Assembly: GCA_020425085.1 (NCBI GenBank)
Contig: JAGQRW010000004.1
Coordinates: 62,001 to 126,000 of the forward strand
DNA length: 64,000 nt
Direction of reading: 5' to 3'
Source of the DNA: Paracoccaceae bacterium
GTDB taxonomy: Bacteria; Pseudomonadota; Alphaproteobacteria; Rhodobacterales; Rhodobacteraceae
Shown: in pieces, positions 8,505-17,995 of the stretch
Position numbering within the stretch: the stretch's first letter is position 1
Layout of the letters: every line of letters starts with the position of its first letter
Program-made: the position numbers and the translations under genes
The notes under the pieces: generated by a model
Databases searched by the model: none
The model's input: only the letters and a program-made list of their open reading frames with translations
What the model was told of the DNA's origin: nothing

Positions 8505-9698
8505 CTAGCGTCCCAACCTTATCACCTCATCGCGGATGATGCTGGCGATCAGCGCACAGTCATCAAGGGAAAACGTCAGCGGCAGGCGCATGTCCATCAA
8601 GGCGTCAAGTATGCGGTCGGTTTCGGGCAAAACCTGCGCCGGGGCATAACGCCACGAGGTATAGCGCGAGGTAAAGCCGCTTGGCTCCGCCGCACCGAAC
8701 CATTTCAGTTCGACCCCGCGCGCGGCGCAGGCGGCCAGCAGATCATTGATCTTTGCCGCAGGCCAACCCGGCAGAAGAAACTGGATGGATGAGCCGACGA
8801 ATACCTCTTGTGGCGTTCGTTCGATCAGCTTGAGGCCGGAAAGATTGCCAAGCCCTTCCTCCACCACGCGGTAACGCGCGTTCCATGCCGCCACTTGTGA
8901 CGCCAGCGCCGCCAGTTGCGGGCGCAGGATGGCGGCGCGCAGATTGTCCATCCGCCCCGAACAGTTCGGCGTGTCCAGCCGGATATCGGCAAAGGTTTCA
9001 GACCCCGGCCCCGCCTTGTGGCGATCATAGAGCATGTAGCTGCCCGACAACATGGTGGCACGGGCCATCAGATCGGCATCATCGCTGATGATCAGCCCGC
9101 CTTCGCCGGAATTCAGATGCTTGTAGGTTTGCGTTGAATAACAGGCGACCAGCCCGTGACGGCCGGATGGAACGCCATTCCAGCTTGCGCCCATGGTATG
9201 CGCGCAGTCTTCGATCACCTGCACATTTTCGCCATCGCACAAAGACATCAGCCGATCCATGTCGCAGATATGGCCGCGCATGTGACTGAGCATCAGAAAT
9301 CGCGCATGACTTTCGCGGATCTTGTCCTCGAGATCACCCAGATCAATCACCAGATCCTCGGTAATTTCCACGAAATGCGGCACGCAACCGGCATTGGCAA
9401 TCGCCCCCGGCACCGGTGCCAGCGTGAAACCGTTGGTCAGAACCTTGTCGCCAGGCCTCGCACCCGCCGCCCTGAGTGCCGTCGCCAGCGCGTAACCACC
9501 CGAGGTTACGGCCAGACAATACCGCGCCCCGGTCAGGGCGGCGAATTCCAGTTCCAGTTCAGCCGCTTCGCCCACCTCGCCATTCGCCAGATTATAGCGA
9601 TGCAAGCGGCCTGTGCGCATCACCCTGATCGCCGCTTCGATGGCCGCTTCGGGGATGGGTTCCTGCTGGGTGAAATTGCCTATGAATCGACTGGTCAA
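8505..9698 (-). CDS. DegT/DnrJ/EryC1/StrS family aminotransferase
   Basis: A PLP-dependent sugar-aminotransferase-type protein of about 397 aa. Seen: TSGGYALATALRAAG (substrate/PLP phosphate region), VIEDCAHTMGASWNG with the Asp that contacts the PLP pyridine nitrogen, and the Schiff-base lysine in TQTYKHLNSGEGG. Three starts compete. I prefer a TTG at 9698 because a full AAGGAGG sits six bases before it and the protein then begins at the conserved TSRFIGNF; ATGs at 9728 and 9716 are in frame upstream. It is divergent from the MmgE/PrpD gene. No sugar or polysaccharide genes flank it, so its substrate is unknown. Confidence 0.8.
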   Translation of the reverse strand: MTSRFIGNFTQQEPIPEAAIEAAIRVMRTGRLHRYNLANGEVGEAAELELEFAALTGARYCLAVTSGGYALATALRAAGARPGDKVLTNGFTLAPVPGAIANAGCVPHFVEITEDLVIDLGDLEDKIRESHARFLMLSHMRGHICDMDRLMSLCDGENVQVIEDCAHTMGASWNGVPSGRHGLVACYSTQTYKHLNSGEGGLIISDDADLMARATMLSGSYMLYDRHKAGPGSETFADIRLDTPNCSGRMDNLRAAILRPQLAALASQVAAWNARYRVVEEGLGNLSGLKLIERTPQEVFVGSSIQFLLPGWPAAKINDLLAACAARGVELKWFGAAEPSGFTSRYTSWRYAPAQVLPETDRILDALMDMRLPLTFSLDDCALIASIIRDEVIRLGR

Positions 9699-9857
9699 AT
9701 CCTGCCTCCTTGCCATCAACGCCAGCATGTCGCGCCCCTTTCTGGTCGTCAATCGCTGATCGGTCAGCGAATTGCGACGGGATTTGTCGCTCAATCGCTT
9801 TCGCAGCAGCGATCAAGCCGTAATCTGGCGAGAATAAACAGTGAAAGGCGCGCAGAT

Positions 9858-11204
9858 ATGACAAGAGATCTGATCGACTTTATCCACGGATTGGACTTTG
9901 CAGACATTCCGCCCCAAGCACAGCAACGCGCAATGCTGTCTGTCCTCGATCTTGTCGGGGTCGGGATTGCCGGGGCTGAAACCCGGCTTTCCGGCATCAT
10001 TCGTGATCATGCCTGCGGGATGTTTCAGGGTCAGACCCTGATGCTGTTTGATCATCGCACCGCCAGCCCCGCCGGGGTGGCACTGGCAGGGGGGATGACG
10101 ATTGATGCGTTTGATGCCCATGACGGCTTCAACCAAGCCAAGGGGCATGTGGGTTGTGGCCTGTTTCCGGCGGTCTATGCCATCGCCGATGCCGAAGGGA
10201 TACGGGATGGCCGTGAATTCCTGACCTCGATGGTCATTGGCTATGAACTCGGCGCACGGCTGGCGATGTCGCTGCATGCAAGTGCGCCGGATTACCACAG
10301 TTCCGGGGCCTGGGTGGCAGTGGCGGTGGCGGCGGTCGGCGCACGGCTGTTGCGTCTTGACGCCGGGGCGACGCGCCACGCCATGGGCATCGCCGAATAT
10401 CACGGCCCGCGCAGCCAGATGATGCGCTGCATAGATACACCAAGCATGGTCAAGGACGGCTCCGGCTTTGGCGCCATGGCCGGGGTATCCGCCGCTTATC
10501 TGGCAAAGGCTGGTTTCACTGGTGCTCCGGCCATCACCGCCGAAGCTGCGGATGTCGCCCGGTTCTGGTACGATCTTGGCGATAACTGGCTGATTACCCG
10601 GCAGTATTACAAACCCTATCCGGTCTGCCGATGGGCGCAGGCACCAATCGAGGCGGTGTTGGAGCTAAGAAGCCTGCATCACCTCAAACCGGAAATGGTC
10701 GATCACATTGAAATCGAAACCTTCCACGAAAGCGTTCGACTGGCGGTGAAAGATCCGAAAACCACGGAACAGGCGCAATACTCCACCTCGTATCCCTGTG
10801 CCGTGGCGCTGGTTCGGGGCAATGTCGGCGCGTTCGAGATATCCGAGGCAGCGTTCGGCGACCCAGAGGTCAGCCGCCTGTCAAACGGTCTGAAGATGTC
10901 CGAGGACGATTTCTGCAATCAGCAATTCCCGGCCAAACGCCACGCCCGCGCCATCTTGTATCTGAGGGATGGCCGGGTTCTGACGTCGCGCCTGCACCAG
11001 CCTGGGTGGGATGCCGAAAATCCACCCGGTTGGGTCGAATTGCAGGCGAAATTTCAGGCACTGGCGGAACCGCTGATCGGCCCTGCTCGCGCCGCCGCGA
11101 TCAACGCAGCGGTGATGGCGCTGGATAGTGGTGGCAGCATGCAATCGCTGGCGTCGTTGTTGTGCCGGCCTAACCGGCAGTCCCGACCCGGCGCTGTCGC
11201 CTGA
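9858..11204 (+). CDS. MmgE/PrpD family protein
   Basis: A 448-aa protein of the 2-methylcitrate dehydratase superfamily. Seen: DAHDGFNQAKGHVGCGLFPAVYAIADAEG near the N-terminus, which holds the conserved Asp/His-containing loop with the family's H-x-G pattern, GYELGARLAMSLH, the KPYPVCRWAQAPIEAV motif and an IEIETFHESVRL segment. The family includes PrpD, cis-aconitate decarboxylase and many enzymes of unknown reaction; no prpB or prpC is nearby, so I do not call it PrpD. The ATG at 9858 is where family similarity begins; the open frame extends upstream only as antisense to the aminotransferase. Confidence 0.85.
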   Translation: MTRDLIDFIHGLDFADIPPQAQQRAMLSVLDLVGVGIAGAETRLSGIIRDHACGMFQGQTLMLFDHRTASPAGVALAGGMTIDAFDAHDGFNQAKGHVGCGLFPAVYAIADAEGIRDGREFLTSMVIGYELGARLAMSLHASAPDYHSSGAWVAVAVAAVGARLLRLDAGATRHAMGIAEYHGPRSQMMRCIDTPSMVKDGSGFGAMAGVSAAYLAKAGFTGAPAITAEAADVARFWYDLGDNWLITRQYYKPYPVCRWAQAPIEAVLELRSLHHLKPEMVDHIEIETFHESVRLAVKDPKTTEQAQYSTSYPCAVALVRGNVGAFEISEAAFGDPEVSRLSNGLKMSEDDFCNQQFPAKRHARAILYLRDGRVLTSRLHQPGWDAENPPGWVELQAKFQALAEPLIGPARAAAINAAVMALDSGGSMQSLASLLCRPNRQSRPGAVA

Positions 11205-11210
11205 CACCGT

Positions 11211-11918
11211 TCAGCGCAGTTTGAGTGAGGTCAGGATGGCCGGCAGATCACGGTAATGATCCAGCAGCGCCTCTGGCATCATCGCCGCCACATCGCGGCT
11301 TTCCGGCCCGAAGGTGACCAGAACACAGGGGATTCCCGCCGCCGTCGCGGTCAGCCGGTCGGTCATGGTGTCACCGATCAGAACCGACCGATCCGCCATG
11401 CTGCCAAGACGCCTGATCGCCTCGAACAACGGTGCCGGGTCGGGTTTTCTGACCGGCAGGCTGTCGGCCCCCAGCATTGAACCGAAATGGGCACGAATCC
11501 CCAGCCGGGCCAGCAGGGTTTCGGCCAATGCAGCCGGTTTGTTGGTGCAGATGCCAAGGCCATAGCCTTCGACCGCCAACTGTTCCAACATCGGCACTAC
11601 CCCGTCGTAAAGGCGCGTGTGCCGGTCGATATTCTCGGCGTAATATTGCAGAAGATAGGGGTATTGGCGGTCAATATCTGCCTCGACCCATGGTATATCC
11701 TGCCGCCCGAAACCCAGCCGCAGCATTGCCCGCCCGCCGTTAAAGGCGGTTTCCGCGTCCAGCATCGGATCCAATAGATCACCCTTGCCGAGGCGGCGAA
11801 AACAGGCATTGGCCGCGGCAATCAGATCGGCGCTGGTATCGGCAAGGGTGCCATCAAGATCGAAGATGACGCTGCGCTTGGGGTCCGGCGATGTTGTTTG
11901 ATTTCTGGGCTGTGGCAT
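11211..11918 (-). CDS. gph: HAD-superfamily hydrolase, probable phosphoglycolate phosphatase
   Basis: A 235-aa HAD phosphatase. The nucleophile motif FDLDGT has Asp20 and Asp22; motif II is the ICTNKPAA threonine, and motif IV is VLIGDTMTDRLTA with a KPDP lysine before it. This is the Gph pattern of a helical cap domain inserted after motif I. It should dephosphorylate 2-phosphoglycolate formed by DNA repair or RuBisCO. I chose the ATG at 11918, with a GGA nearby; an ATG at 11969 would add 17 unconserved residues. It converges on the MmgE/PrpD gene with a 6-bp gap and diverges from glmU. Confidence 0.85.
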   Translation of the reverse strand: MPQPRNQTTSPDPKRSVIFDLDGTLADTSADLIAAANACFRRLGKGDLLDPMLDAETAFNGGRAMLRLGFGRQDIPWVEADIDRQYPYLLQYYAENIDRHTRLYDGVVPMLEQLAVEGYGLGICTNKPAALAETLLARLGIRAHFGSMLGADSLPVRKPDPAPLFEAIRRLGSMADRSVLIGDTMTDRLTATAAGIPCVLVTFGPESRDVAAMMPEALLDHYRDLPAILTSLKLR

Positions 11919-12015
11919 GGGGTGTAACGATCCGAAAGCATTGTTGATGATGTTTTGCTTTCCGCCCATGGGCAAGATCGCTAGAACGGGACGGTGAAAT
12001 CATTACGGGGCGATA

Positions 12016-13374
12016 ATGTCCACTGCTTTGATCCTACTTGCGGCCGGAAAAGGTACGCGGATGAATTCCGACCTGCCCAAGGTCATGCACCCCTTGGCCG
12101 GGGTGCCAATGTTCCTGCATGCGCTGAAGGCGGGAATCGAATGCGGTGCCGAACGCGTGGTGATCGTCGCGGGTCACGGGGCCGACATGGTGGCGGGTGC
12201 CGCCGCCAACCATGACAGCGAAGTCGAGATCGTCATTCAGGAACAGCAGCTTGGTACTGCCGACGCGGTTAAACAGGCGCGCGATAACCTTGGTGATTTT
12301 GATGGTAATGTGATCGTTCTTTACGGCGATACACCTTTTATTCGCACCGAAACGCTTGATGCCATGCTGTTGGCGCGGCGCAAGGGTGCGGCCGTTGTGG
12401 TCCTCGGGTTCGAAGCTGCCAAGCCCGGCAATTACGGCCGCCTGATGCTTAACGGGCAAAATGAACTTACCGCCATTATCGAGGCGAAAGACGCAAGCCC
12501 CGAACAAAAGGCGGTCACGCTGTGCAATTCCGGGGTGATATGCGCCGATGCCGGATTGCTGTTCGATCTGGTGGCGCAAGTCGGCAACAATAATGCGTCG
12601 GGTGAATACTATCTGACGGATATCGTGGCGCTGGCCACGGCCAGAGGTCAGCAATGTGCCGTCGTTACCTGCGATGAGGCGGAAACCCTCGGCATCAACA
12701 GCCGCGCCGAGCTGGCGATGGCGGAACAGGCGTTTCAGGCCCGCGCCCGTGCCGAGGCGATGGAAAACGGTGTTGCGCTGGCGGCCCCGGATTCTGTCTT
12801 TTTCGCATTTGACTCGGTGATCGGCCGCGACGCGGTGATTGGTCCCAATGTCGTATTCGGTCCTGGCGTCACGATAGAATCCGGTGCTGAAATCCGTGCT
12901 TTTTGTCACCTTGAAGGCTGCCATGTCAGTCAGGGCGCAGTGGTCGGCCCGTTCGCCCGCTTGCGCCCCGGTGCGGAACTGGCCGAAGATGTGCGTGTCG
13001 GCAATTTCGTCGAAATCAAGAATACCACCCTTGGCGAAGGGGCCAAGGCAAACCACCTCAGCTATATCGGCGACGCGAAAATCGGCGCGCGTACCAATAT
13101 CGGTGCCGGCACCATCATCTGTAATTATGACGGGATATTGAAACACCGAACCGAGATCGGCGATGGTACATTCATAGGTTCGAACACCACGCTGGTTGCG
13201 CCGGTGCGGCTTGGCCGAGACGCGATGACCGCCGCAGGTTCGGTCATCACCAAAGAAGTACCAGATGGCGCGATGGCTATTTCGCGCAGTGAACAAATTA
13301 ACAAATCCGGCTTTGTCCAGCGGTTTTTCAGCCGCCTGAAGGCAACCAAAGCTGCAAGATCAGTGGAAAAGTAA
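12016..13374 (+). CDS. glmU: Bifunctional N-acetylglucosamine-1-phosphate uridyltransferase / glucosamine-1-phosphate acetyltransferase
   Basis: A 452-aa enzyme for the last two steps of UDP-GlcNAc synthesis, feeding peptidoglycan and lipid A. The N-terminal nucleotidyltransferase domain has AAGKGTRM (9-16) and the downstream lysine of DLPKVMHP. The C-terminal half, from about residue 245, is a left-handed beta-helix with hexapeptide repeats (RDAVIGPNVVFGPGVTIESGAEIRAF) and the NFVEIKNTTLGEGAKANHLSYIGDA acetyltransferase region. Length is typical. The stop is one base before the glmS ATG, so the two UDP-GlcNAc pathway genes form an operon. Confidence 0.96.
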   Translation: MSTALILLAAGKGTRMNSDLPKVMHPLAGVPMFLHALKAGIECGAERVVIVAGHGADMVAGAAANHDSEVEIVIQEQQLGTADAVKQARDNLGDFDGNVIVLYGDTPFIRTETLDAMLLARRKGAAVVVLGFEAAKPGNYGRLMLNGQNELTAIIEAKDASPEQKAVTLCNSGVICADAGLLFDLVAQVGNNNASGEYYLTDIVALATARGQQCAVVTCDEAETLGINSRAELAMAEQAFQARARAEAMENGVALAAPDSVFFAFDSVIGRDAVIGPNVVFGPGVTIESGAEIRAFCHLEGCHVSQGAVVGPFARLRPGAELAEDVRVGNFVEIKNTTLGEGAKANHLSYIGDAKIGARTNIGAGTIICNYDGILKHRTEIGDGTFIGSNTTLVAPVRLGRDAMTAAGSVITKEVPDGAMAISRSEQINKSGFVQRFFSRLKATKAARSVEK

Positions 13375-13375
13375 T

Positions 13376-15199
13376 ATGTGTGGCATCGTAGGCATTCTAG
13401 GCAATCACGAGGTTTCGCCGCAAATCCTCAGCAGTCTCAAGCGGCTGGAATATCGCGGCTACGACAGCGCCGGCATCGCCACCATCAATGACGGCAAGCT
13501 GGAGCGCCGCCGCGCTGTCGGCAAGCTGATCAACCTGTCGGATTTGCTGGTGCATGAACCCCTGCCAGGGAAATCCGGCATCGGCCATACCCGATGGGCC
13601 ACCCATGGCGCGCCCAGCATCAGCAACGCACACCCCCACCGGGCCGGGCGCGTCGCGGTGGTGCACAACGGTATCATCGAGAATTTCCGCGAATTGCGCC
13701 AGGAGCTGAAGGCCAGGGGTATCGGATTTCAGACCGAAACCGATACTGAAACCGTGGCGTTGTTGTTTGAGGATTTCCTGAATCAGGGCAAGACCCCCAA
13801 ACAGGCCGCTGCCGCCACCATCGCCAAACTTAAAGGCGCATTTGCGCTTTGTTTCCTGCTGGAAGGCGAACAGGATCTGTTGATCGCCGCCCGCAAGGGT
13901 TCGCCTTTGGCCATCGGGCATGGCGAAGGTGAGATGTATGTCGGATCGGACGCCTTGGCATTGGCACCGATGACCGGCCGGATCACCTATCTTGCCGACG
14001 GTGACTGGGCTGTGATCACAAGAAAAGGCGCCGAGATTTTCGACGCCAAAGGCCAAACCGTCAAACGCAAGATGCGCAAAATCCAACTGGAAAGTGCCGC
14101 CGCCGACAAAAGCGGTTACGCGCATTTCATGGCAAAAGAAATTTTTGAACAGCCTGCGGTTCTGGGCAACGCCGTCTCGCATTACATCAACCCTGAGCGC
14201 GACGCCGTGGCGCTGCGTGAGGGTGAGCTTGATTTCACCCGGATCGACGGCGTGACCATGGTCGCCTGTGGCACCGCCTATCTGGCCTGCAACGTGGCGA
14301 AATACTGGTTTGAGACCATGGCGCGGCTACCGGTGCAACTGGATATCGCCTCGGAATTCCGCTATCGCGAACCACCGCTTTCGCCTGAATCTATGGCGCT
14401 GTTTGTCAGTCAGTCGGGGGAAACCGCCGATACGCTGGCGGCGCTAAAATACTGTCAAGGCAAGGTTGCCAGGATTGTTTCGGTGGTGAATGCCCCCGAA
14501 AGTTCGATCGCACGCGAAAGCGATCTGGCACTGCCCATTCTGGCCGGGCTGGAAATCGGTGTCGCCTCGACCAAGGCGTTTACCTGTCAACTGGTGGCGC
14601 TTGCCTCATTGGCCATTTTCGCCGCCCGGCAGCGCGGCCACATGACTGCAAAGCGTGAGGCGGAACTGATCGGCCATCTGGAAGGTTTGCCGTCAAAGGT
14701 GCAATCGGCGCTGGAGGCCGACAGCAAGATCCGCAGCATCGCCCGCAAGCTGTCCGAGGCCCGGGACATTCTGTTTCTGGGCCGTGGGCCGATGTATCCA
14801 CTGGCCATGGAAGGCGCGCTTAAACTCAAGGAAATCAGCTATATCCATGCCGAAGGTTATGCATCAGGTGAACTGAAACACGGCCCGATCGCGCTGGTTG
14901 ACGAGCAAGTTCCGGTGATCGTCATGGCCCCTCGTGACGCCTTGTTTGACAAGACGGTTTCCAACATGCAGGAGGTGATGGCGCGCGGCGGCAAGATCGT
15001 ACTGATCACCGACCAGGCCGGTGCCGATGAGGCTTCGGAAGGTGTCTGGCAGACGCTGATCATGCCTGGGGTCGATCCGTTGCTGGCCCCGGTCATCTAT
15101 GCCATTCCGGCGCAGTTGCTGGCCTATCACACCGCCGTTGCGCGCGGTACCGATGTCGATCAGCCCCGCAATCTGGCAAAATCGGTCACGGTGGAATGA
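13376..15199 (+). CDS. glmS: Glutamine--fructose-6-phosphate aminotransferase (isomerizing)
   Basis: A 607-aa glucosamine-6-phosphate synthase. After removal of Met the N-terminal Cys (MCGIVGILG) is the glutaminase nucleophile. Two SIS isomerase domains follow, with SQSGETADTLAAL in the first and EGYASGELKHGPIAL in the second, and the C-terminal [13 protein letters not shown] is the conserved tail that completes the active site. It commits fructose-6-phosphate to hexosamine synthesis. There is no leader long enough for a glmS ribozyme, since it begins 1 bp after glmU. The AlkD-like gene overlaps its stop by 4 nt. Confidence 0.97.
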   Translation: MCGIVGILGNHEVSPQILSSLKRLEYRGYDSAGIATINDGKLERRRAVGKLINLSDLLVHEPLPGKSGIGHTRWATHGAPSISNAHPHRAGRVAVVHNGIIENFRELRQELKARGIGFQTETDTETVALLFEDFLNQGKTPKQAAAATIAKLKGAFALCFLLEGEQDLLIAARKGSPLAIGHGEGEMYVGSDALALAPMTGRITYLADGDWAVITRKGAEIFDAKGQTVKRKMRKIQLESAAADKSGYAHFMAKEIFEQPAVLGNAVSHYINPERDAVALREGELDFTRIDGVTMVACGTAYLACNVAKYWFETMARLPVQLDIASEFRYREPPLSPESMALFVSQSGETADTLAALKYCQGKVARIVSVVNAPESSIARESDLALPILAGLEIGVASTKAFTCQLVALASLAIFAARQRGHMTAKREAELIGHLEGLPSKVQSALEADSKIRSIARKLSEARDILFLGRGPMYPLAMEGALKLKEISYIHAEGYASGELKHGPIALVDEQVPVIVMAPRDALFDKTVSNMQEVMARGGKIVLITDQAGADEASEGVWQTLIMPGVDPLLAPVIYAIPAQLLAYHTAVARGTDVDQPRNLAKSVTVE

Positions 15200-15873
15200 C
15201 CCTTGACGAGGCTTTGGCAGCACTTGGCGCCGGGGCGGTCGCTGGTCGCGCTGAAGGTGCTGCTGCCTATCACAAGGTGCCGCGCGTCTATCTTGGCATC
15301 CCCAATCCGGCTATCAACGATCTGACCCGGAACTGGCGGCAGTCCCTGTCGCTGCCTGAGCGGGTCAGCCTTGCCGACGCCCTGTGGCAGACCAATATTT
15401 TCGAGGCGCGGCTGGCCGCCGCCAAACTGTTGACACAGGCGCGGATTCGCCATGATCAGCTGGCCTGGGATCTGATCAGATCTTGGACACCCGATTTCGA
15501 TAGCTGGGCGATTGCCGATCATGCGGCGATGGCGGGGCAAAGACGCCTTGCCGCCCATCCTGAACGTCTGGACGAGATCGAAGGCTGGACCCGTTCACCG
15601 CATATGTGGACCCGTCGCGCCGCTCTTGTGATCACACTTGGCTGGACCAAGCAGCGACATCCGGATGCCGCCGATCTTCGCCGCCGCGAACGGATTCTGG
15701 GCTGGGCTGCGGCCTATGTTTCCGACCGCGACTGGTTCATCCAGAAATCGGTTGCATGGTGGCTCAGGGATCTGTCAAAGCGCGATCCCGCAAGGGTGGC
15801 GCAATTCTTGCAGGATTACGGCCTGCAAATGAAACCGTTTGCACGAAAGATCGCCGGCAAATATCTGATTTGA
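15196..15873 (+). CDS. DNA alkylation repair protein (AlkD-like HEAT-repeat family)
   Basis: A 225-aa all-helical protein. The features that suggest AlkD are the repeated helical hairpins, the [18 protein letters not shown] segment, the [12 protein letters not shown] stretch with its conserved Trp and Asp, and [15 protein letters not shown] followed by [22 protein letters not shown]. In AlkD these regions cradle DNA and the Asp/Trp pair helps excise alkylated bases. It begins at an ATGA overlap with the glmS stop, so it is translated from the glm operon mRNA. A link between repair and amino-sugar synthesis is not obvious and may be only shared transcription. Confidence 0.8.
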   Translation: MTLDEALAALGAGAVAGRAEGAAAYHKVPRVYLGIPNPAINDLTRNWRQSLSLPERVSLADALWQTNIFEARLAAAKLLTQARIRHDQLAWDLIRSWTPDFDSWAIADHAAMAGQRRLAAHPERLDEIEGWTRSPHMWTRRAALVITLGWTKQRHPDAADLRRRERILGWAAAYVSDRDWFIQKSVAWWLRDLSKRDPARVAQFLQDYGLQMKPFARKIAGKYLI

Positions 15874-15985
15874 ATGCCAAAGGCGGGTTATTCACCGCCA
15901 TCGGGGCAACCGGCGCGAATTCACACTTGTACCAGCAATCACAGAACCGCTTGCACGCCCGTCCCGGCAGGACTATCTAAAAACC

Positions 15986-16999
15986 ATGACAACCCCGCCA
16001 AAACTTGTCGACCCGTTTCAGCGCGCCATCACCTATCTCAGGGTGTCGGTAACCGACCGCTGCGATTTCCGCTGTGTCTACTGCATGTCCGAGAACATGA
16101 CCTTCCTGCCGAAAAAGGAACTGCTGACACTGGAAGAACTGGACCGGTTGTGTTCGGCCTTTGTGTCACAAGGCGTGCGCAAGTTGCGCATTACCGGCGG
16201 TGAGCCGCTGGTCAGGCGCGGCATCATGGGTTTTTTTGAAAACATGTCGCGGCATCTTGACAGCGGCGCGCTGAAGGAATTGACGCTGACCACCAATGGC
16301 TCGCAACTCAGGAAATATGCGGCCGACCTGGCGCGTTTTGGGGTCAGGCGGGTGAACATCTCGCTTGATACGCTAGACCCGGCCAAGTTTGCCGCCATCA
16401 CCCGCTGGGGGCGGTTGGCGCAGGTTCTGGACGGGATCGAAGCAGCACTTGAGGCTGGCCTCAGGGTCAAGATCAACAGCGTGGCGCTGAAAGGCACCAA
16501 TGACGACGAGTTGTTCGATCTGGTTGACTGGTGTGCAAGAAAAGACATGGATCTTACCTTTATCGAGGTCATGCCGATGGGCGATATCGGCAATGAGGAC
16601 AGGCTGGATCAATACTGGTCGCTGAATGATGTGCGCGCAGAACTGGCCTCGCGTCATTCGCTGAGCGATTCGGCCGAAAGCAGCGGCGGCCCAGCGCGCT
16701 ATGTGCGGCTGAAGGAAAGCGGGCAGAAGGTCGGCTTCATCACCCCGCTCAGCCATAATTTCTGTGAATCCTGCAACCGCGTGCGGCTGACCTGCACCGG
16801 ACAACTGTTCCAGTGTCTGGGGCAGGAAGGCGAATTCGATCTTCGCCGTGCGCTGCGTGAGCATCCCGACGACGACGCGCCGATCGTGGAAGCCATTCAC
16901 AAGGCGATCGCGTTGAAACCCAAAGGCCACGATTTTGACTATTCCCGGCAGCAGGTTTCCGGGCAGATGACCCGTCACATGAGCCATACCGGCGGCTGA
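15986..16999 (+). CDS. moaA: GTP 3',8-cyclase (molybdenum cofactor biosynthesis protein A)
   Basis: A 337-aa radical-SAM enzyme that, with MoaC, turns GTP into cyclic pyranopterin monophosphate, the first step of molybdenum cofactor synthesis. The N-terminal [4Fe-4S] cluster is C26-x3-C30-x2-C33, followed by the GGEPL SAM-binding strand. The second cluster lies in [15 protein letters not shown]. The protein ends in Gly-Gly, the activating tail seen in MoaA. Length and motif spacing are normal. It is alone on its strand, 112 bp after the AlkD-like gene; its product serves molybdoenzymes outside the window. Confidence 0.96.
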   Translation: MTTPPKLVDPFQRAITYLRVSVTDRCDFRCVYCMSENMTFLPKKELLTLEELDRLCSAFVSQGVRKLRITGGEPLVRRGIMGFFENMSRHLDSGALKELTLTTNGSQLRKYAADLARFGVRRVNISLDTLDPAKFAAITRWGRLAQVLDGIEAALEAGLRVKINSVALKGTNDDELFDLVDWCARKDMDLTFIEVMPMGDIGNEDRLDQYWSLNDVRAELASRHSLSDSAESSGGPARYVRLKESGQKVGFITPLSHNFCESCNRVRLTCTGQLFQCLGQEGEFDLRRALREHPDDDAPIVEAIHKAIALKPKGHDFDYSRQQVSGQMTRHMSHTGG

Positions 17000-17066
17000 T
17001 GGGGATCGTTCCTTTTTTCGGTTTGATCAAGAATATTTCCACGGATTGATTGTTGTGGACAGTTTT

Positions 17067-17084
17067 ATTGACTCATCAGTCAAT
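17067..17084. repeat. Perfect inverted repeat between moaA and olsB
   Basis: ATTGACT, CATC, AGTCAAT: seven-base arms around a 4-nt centre, in the AT-rich 149-bp gap between the converging moaA and olsB. No T-run follows on either strand, so it is a poor intrinsic terminator. The shape resembles a TetR-type operator, but no promoter of a flanking gene points outward from here. Confidence 0.4.
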
Positions 17085-17148
17085 TAACCCGCAAAAATGA
17101 TCGCACTTGTTGTGAATCATGGGGATAACACCGCAATATATTGATTTA

Positions 17149-17883
17149 TCAAGCTGAAATTGCGCGTAGCAATCGCGCTCTTGCGGCTGGAATTTTCGCG
17201 ATTTCCAGCCCGGTAAACACATGCATGGTGTTCAGATCACCATCAATCACCGCATGGTCGCCAACCCAGCCCCCCATCGCCAGATAGCTTCGAAGAAGGG
17301 GCGGCAAGATCTTGATAGCAAGCCGAAAATCCGTCTGGTCACCAACCGCGTCATGGTCGAACCGGACAATATCAGCCGCCCTGATGCCCGGTCGCCAACA
17401 TTCCGGTGCCAGATGCCGACCGGTGAGATAACTGAAAGCACCAGCATGATCTTTCGCGTCAACACCGGGAAACGAAGAACAGCCAAACAGCAGATCGACC
17501 CGGTTTTGATCCACATAGGCGGTTAACGCCCCCCAGGCGACGCGCAGGATATCGGGATCAGGCGGTCCCGGCGCGATACAGAAACGACCCATCTCGACCA
17601 TGTTGCCGGGATAGGATGCTAGTGCCGCCAGATCATAGTGCTGCGCCGAATAGCAACCGTCGAGCTGAACCCCGAAACGGATCGGCAGCAGCCGAAAACA
17701 GGCGAACAGATCCCGACTCTCAGGCGATTCCACCAATACATGCTGGCAAAGTTCGTCGAACCGGTCCCGGTCCAGCCCCTCGCCGCCGCGAAAACACCGG
17801 TGCCTGAGGCGTTGCGCCGCCCTGATATCGCCGGGCGTATCCGCCAGTCTTGCGCGGTATCTGCCCTTGTTCAATGTCAACAT
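17149..17883 (-). CDS. olsB: L-ornithine N(alpha)-acyltransferase (GNAT-fold, hemolysin-like)
   Basis: A 244-aa protein of the OlsB/PlsC-associated GNAT family. It transfers a 3-hydroxyacyl chain from acyl-ACP to ornithine to make lyso-ornithine lipid. Seen: the N-terminal RYRARLADTPGDIRAAQRLRHRCFRGG, with its conserved LRxxxF, then ELCQHVLVE, FRLLPI, MVEMGRFCI and LFGCSSFPG. The ATG at 17883 has a GGGG six bases upstream; a TTG four codons earlier is possible. No olsA neighbour is visible here. Ornithine lipids are phosphorus-free membrane lipids common in Rhodobacteraceae. Confidence 0.8.
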   Translation of the reverse strand: MLTLNKGRYRARLADTPGDIRAAQRLRHRCFRGGEGLDRDRFDELCQHVLVESPESRDLFACFRLLPIRFGVQLDGCYSAQHYDLAALASYPGNMVEMGRFCIAPGPPDPDILRVAWGALTAYVDQNRVDLLFGCSSFPGVDAKDHAGAFSYLTGRHLAPECWRPGIRAADIVRFDHDAVGDQTDFRLAIKILPPLLRSYLAMGGWVGDHAVIDGDLNTMHVFTGLEIAKIPAARARLLRAISA

Positions 17884-17995
17884 TACAGGCCCCAAAGCCG
17901 TTCAGCGACTTTGAAATATCCGCCGCAGCACCTATCTATCATGCAAGACTTAAGCGAAACAATCCGACACGCGTTACCGCAATGAAAGGGCTGAC

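Noticed and set aside
12034-13296. 420-aa minus-strand open frame
   Set aside because: Exactly antisense to glmU, whose motifs are complete. No start signal or domain in the antisense product.
13376-13380. glmS ribozyme
   Set aside because: Only one base separates glmU from glmS; there is no room for a leader ribozyme, and it is a Gram-positive feature.
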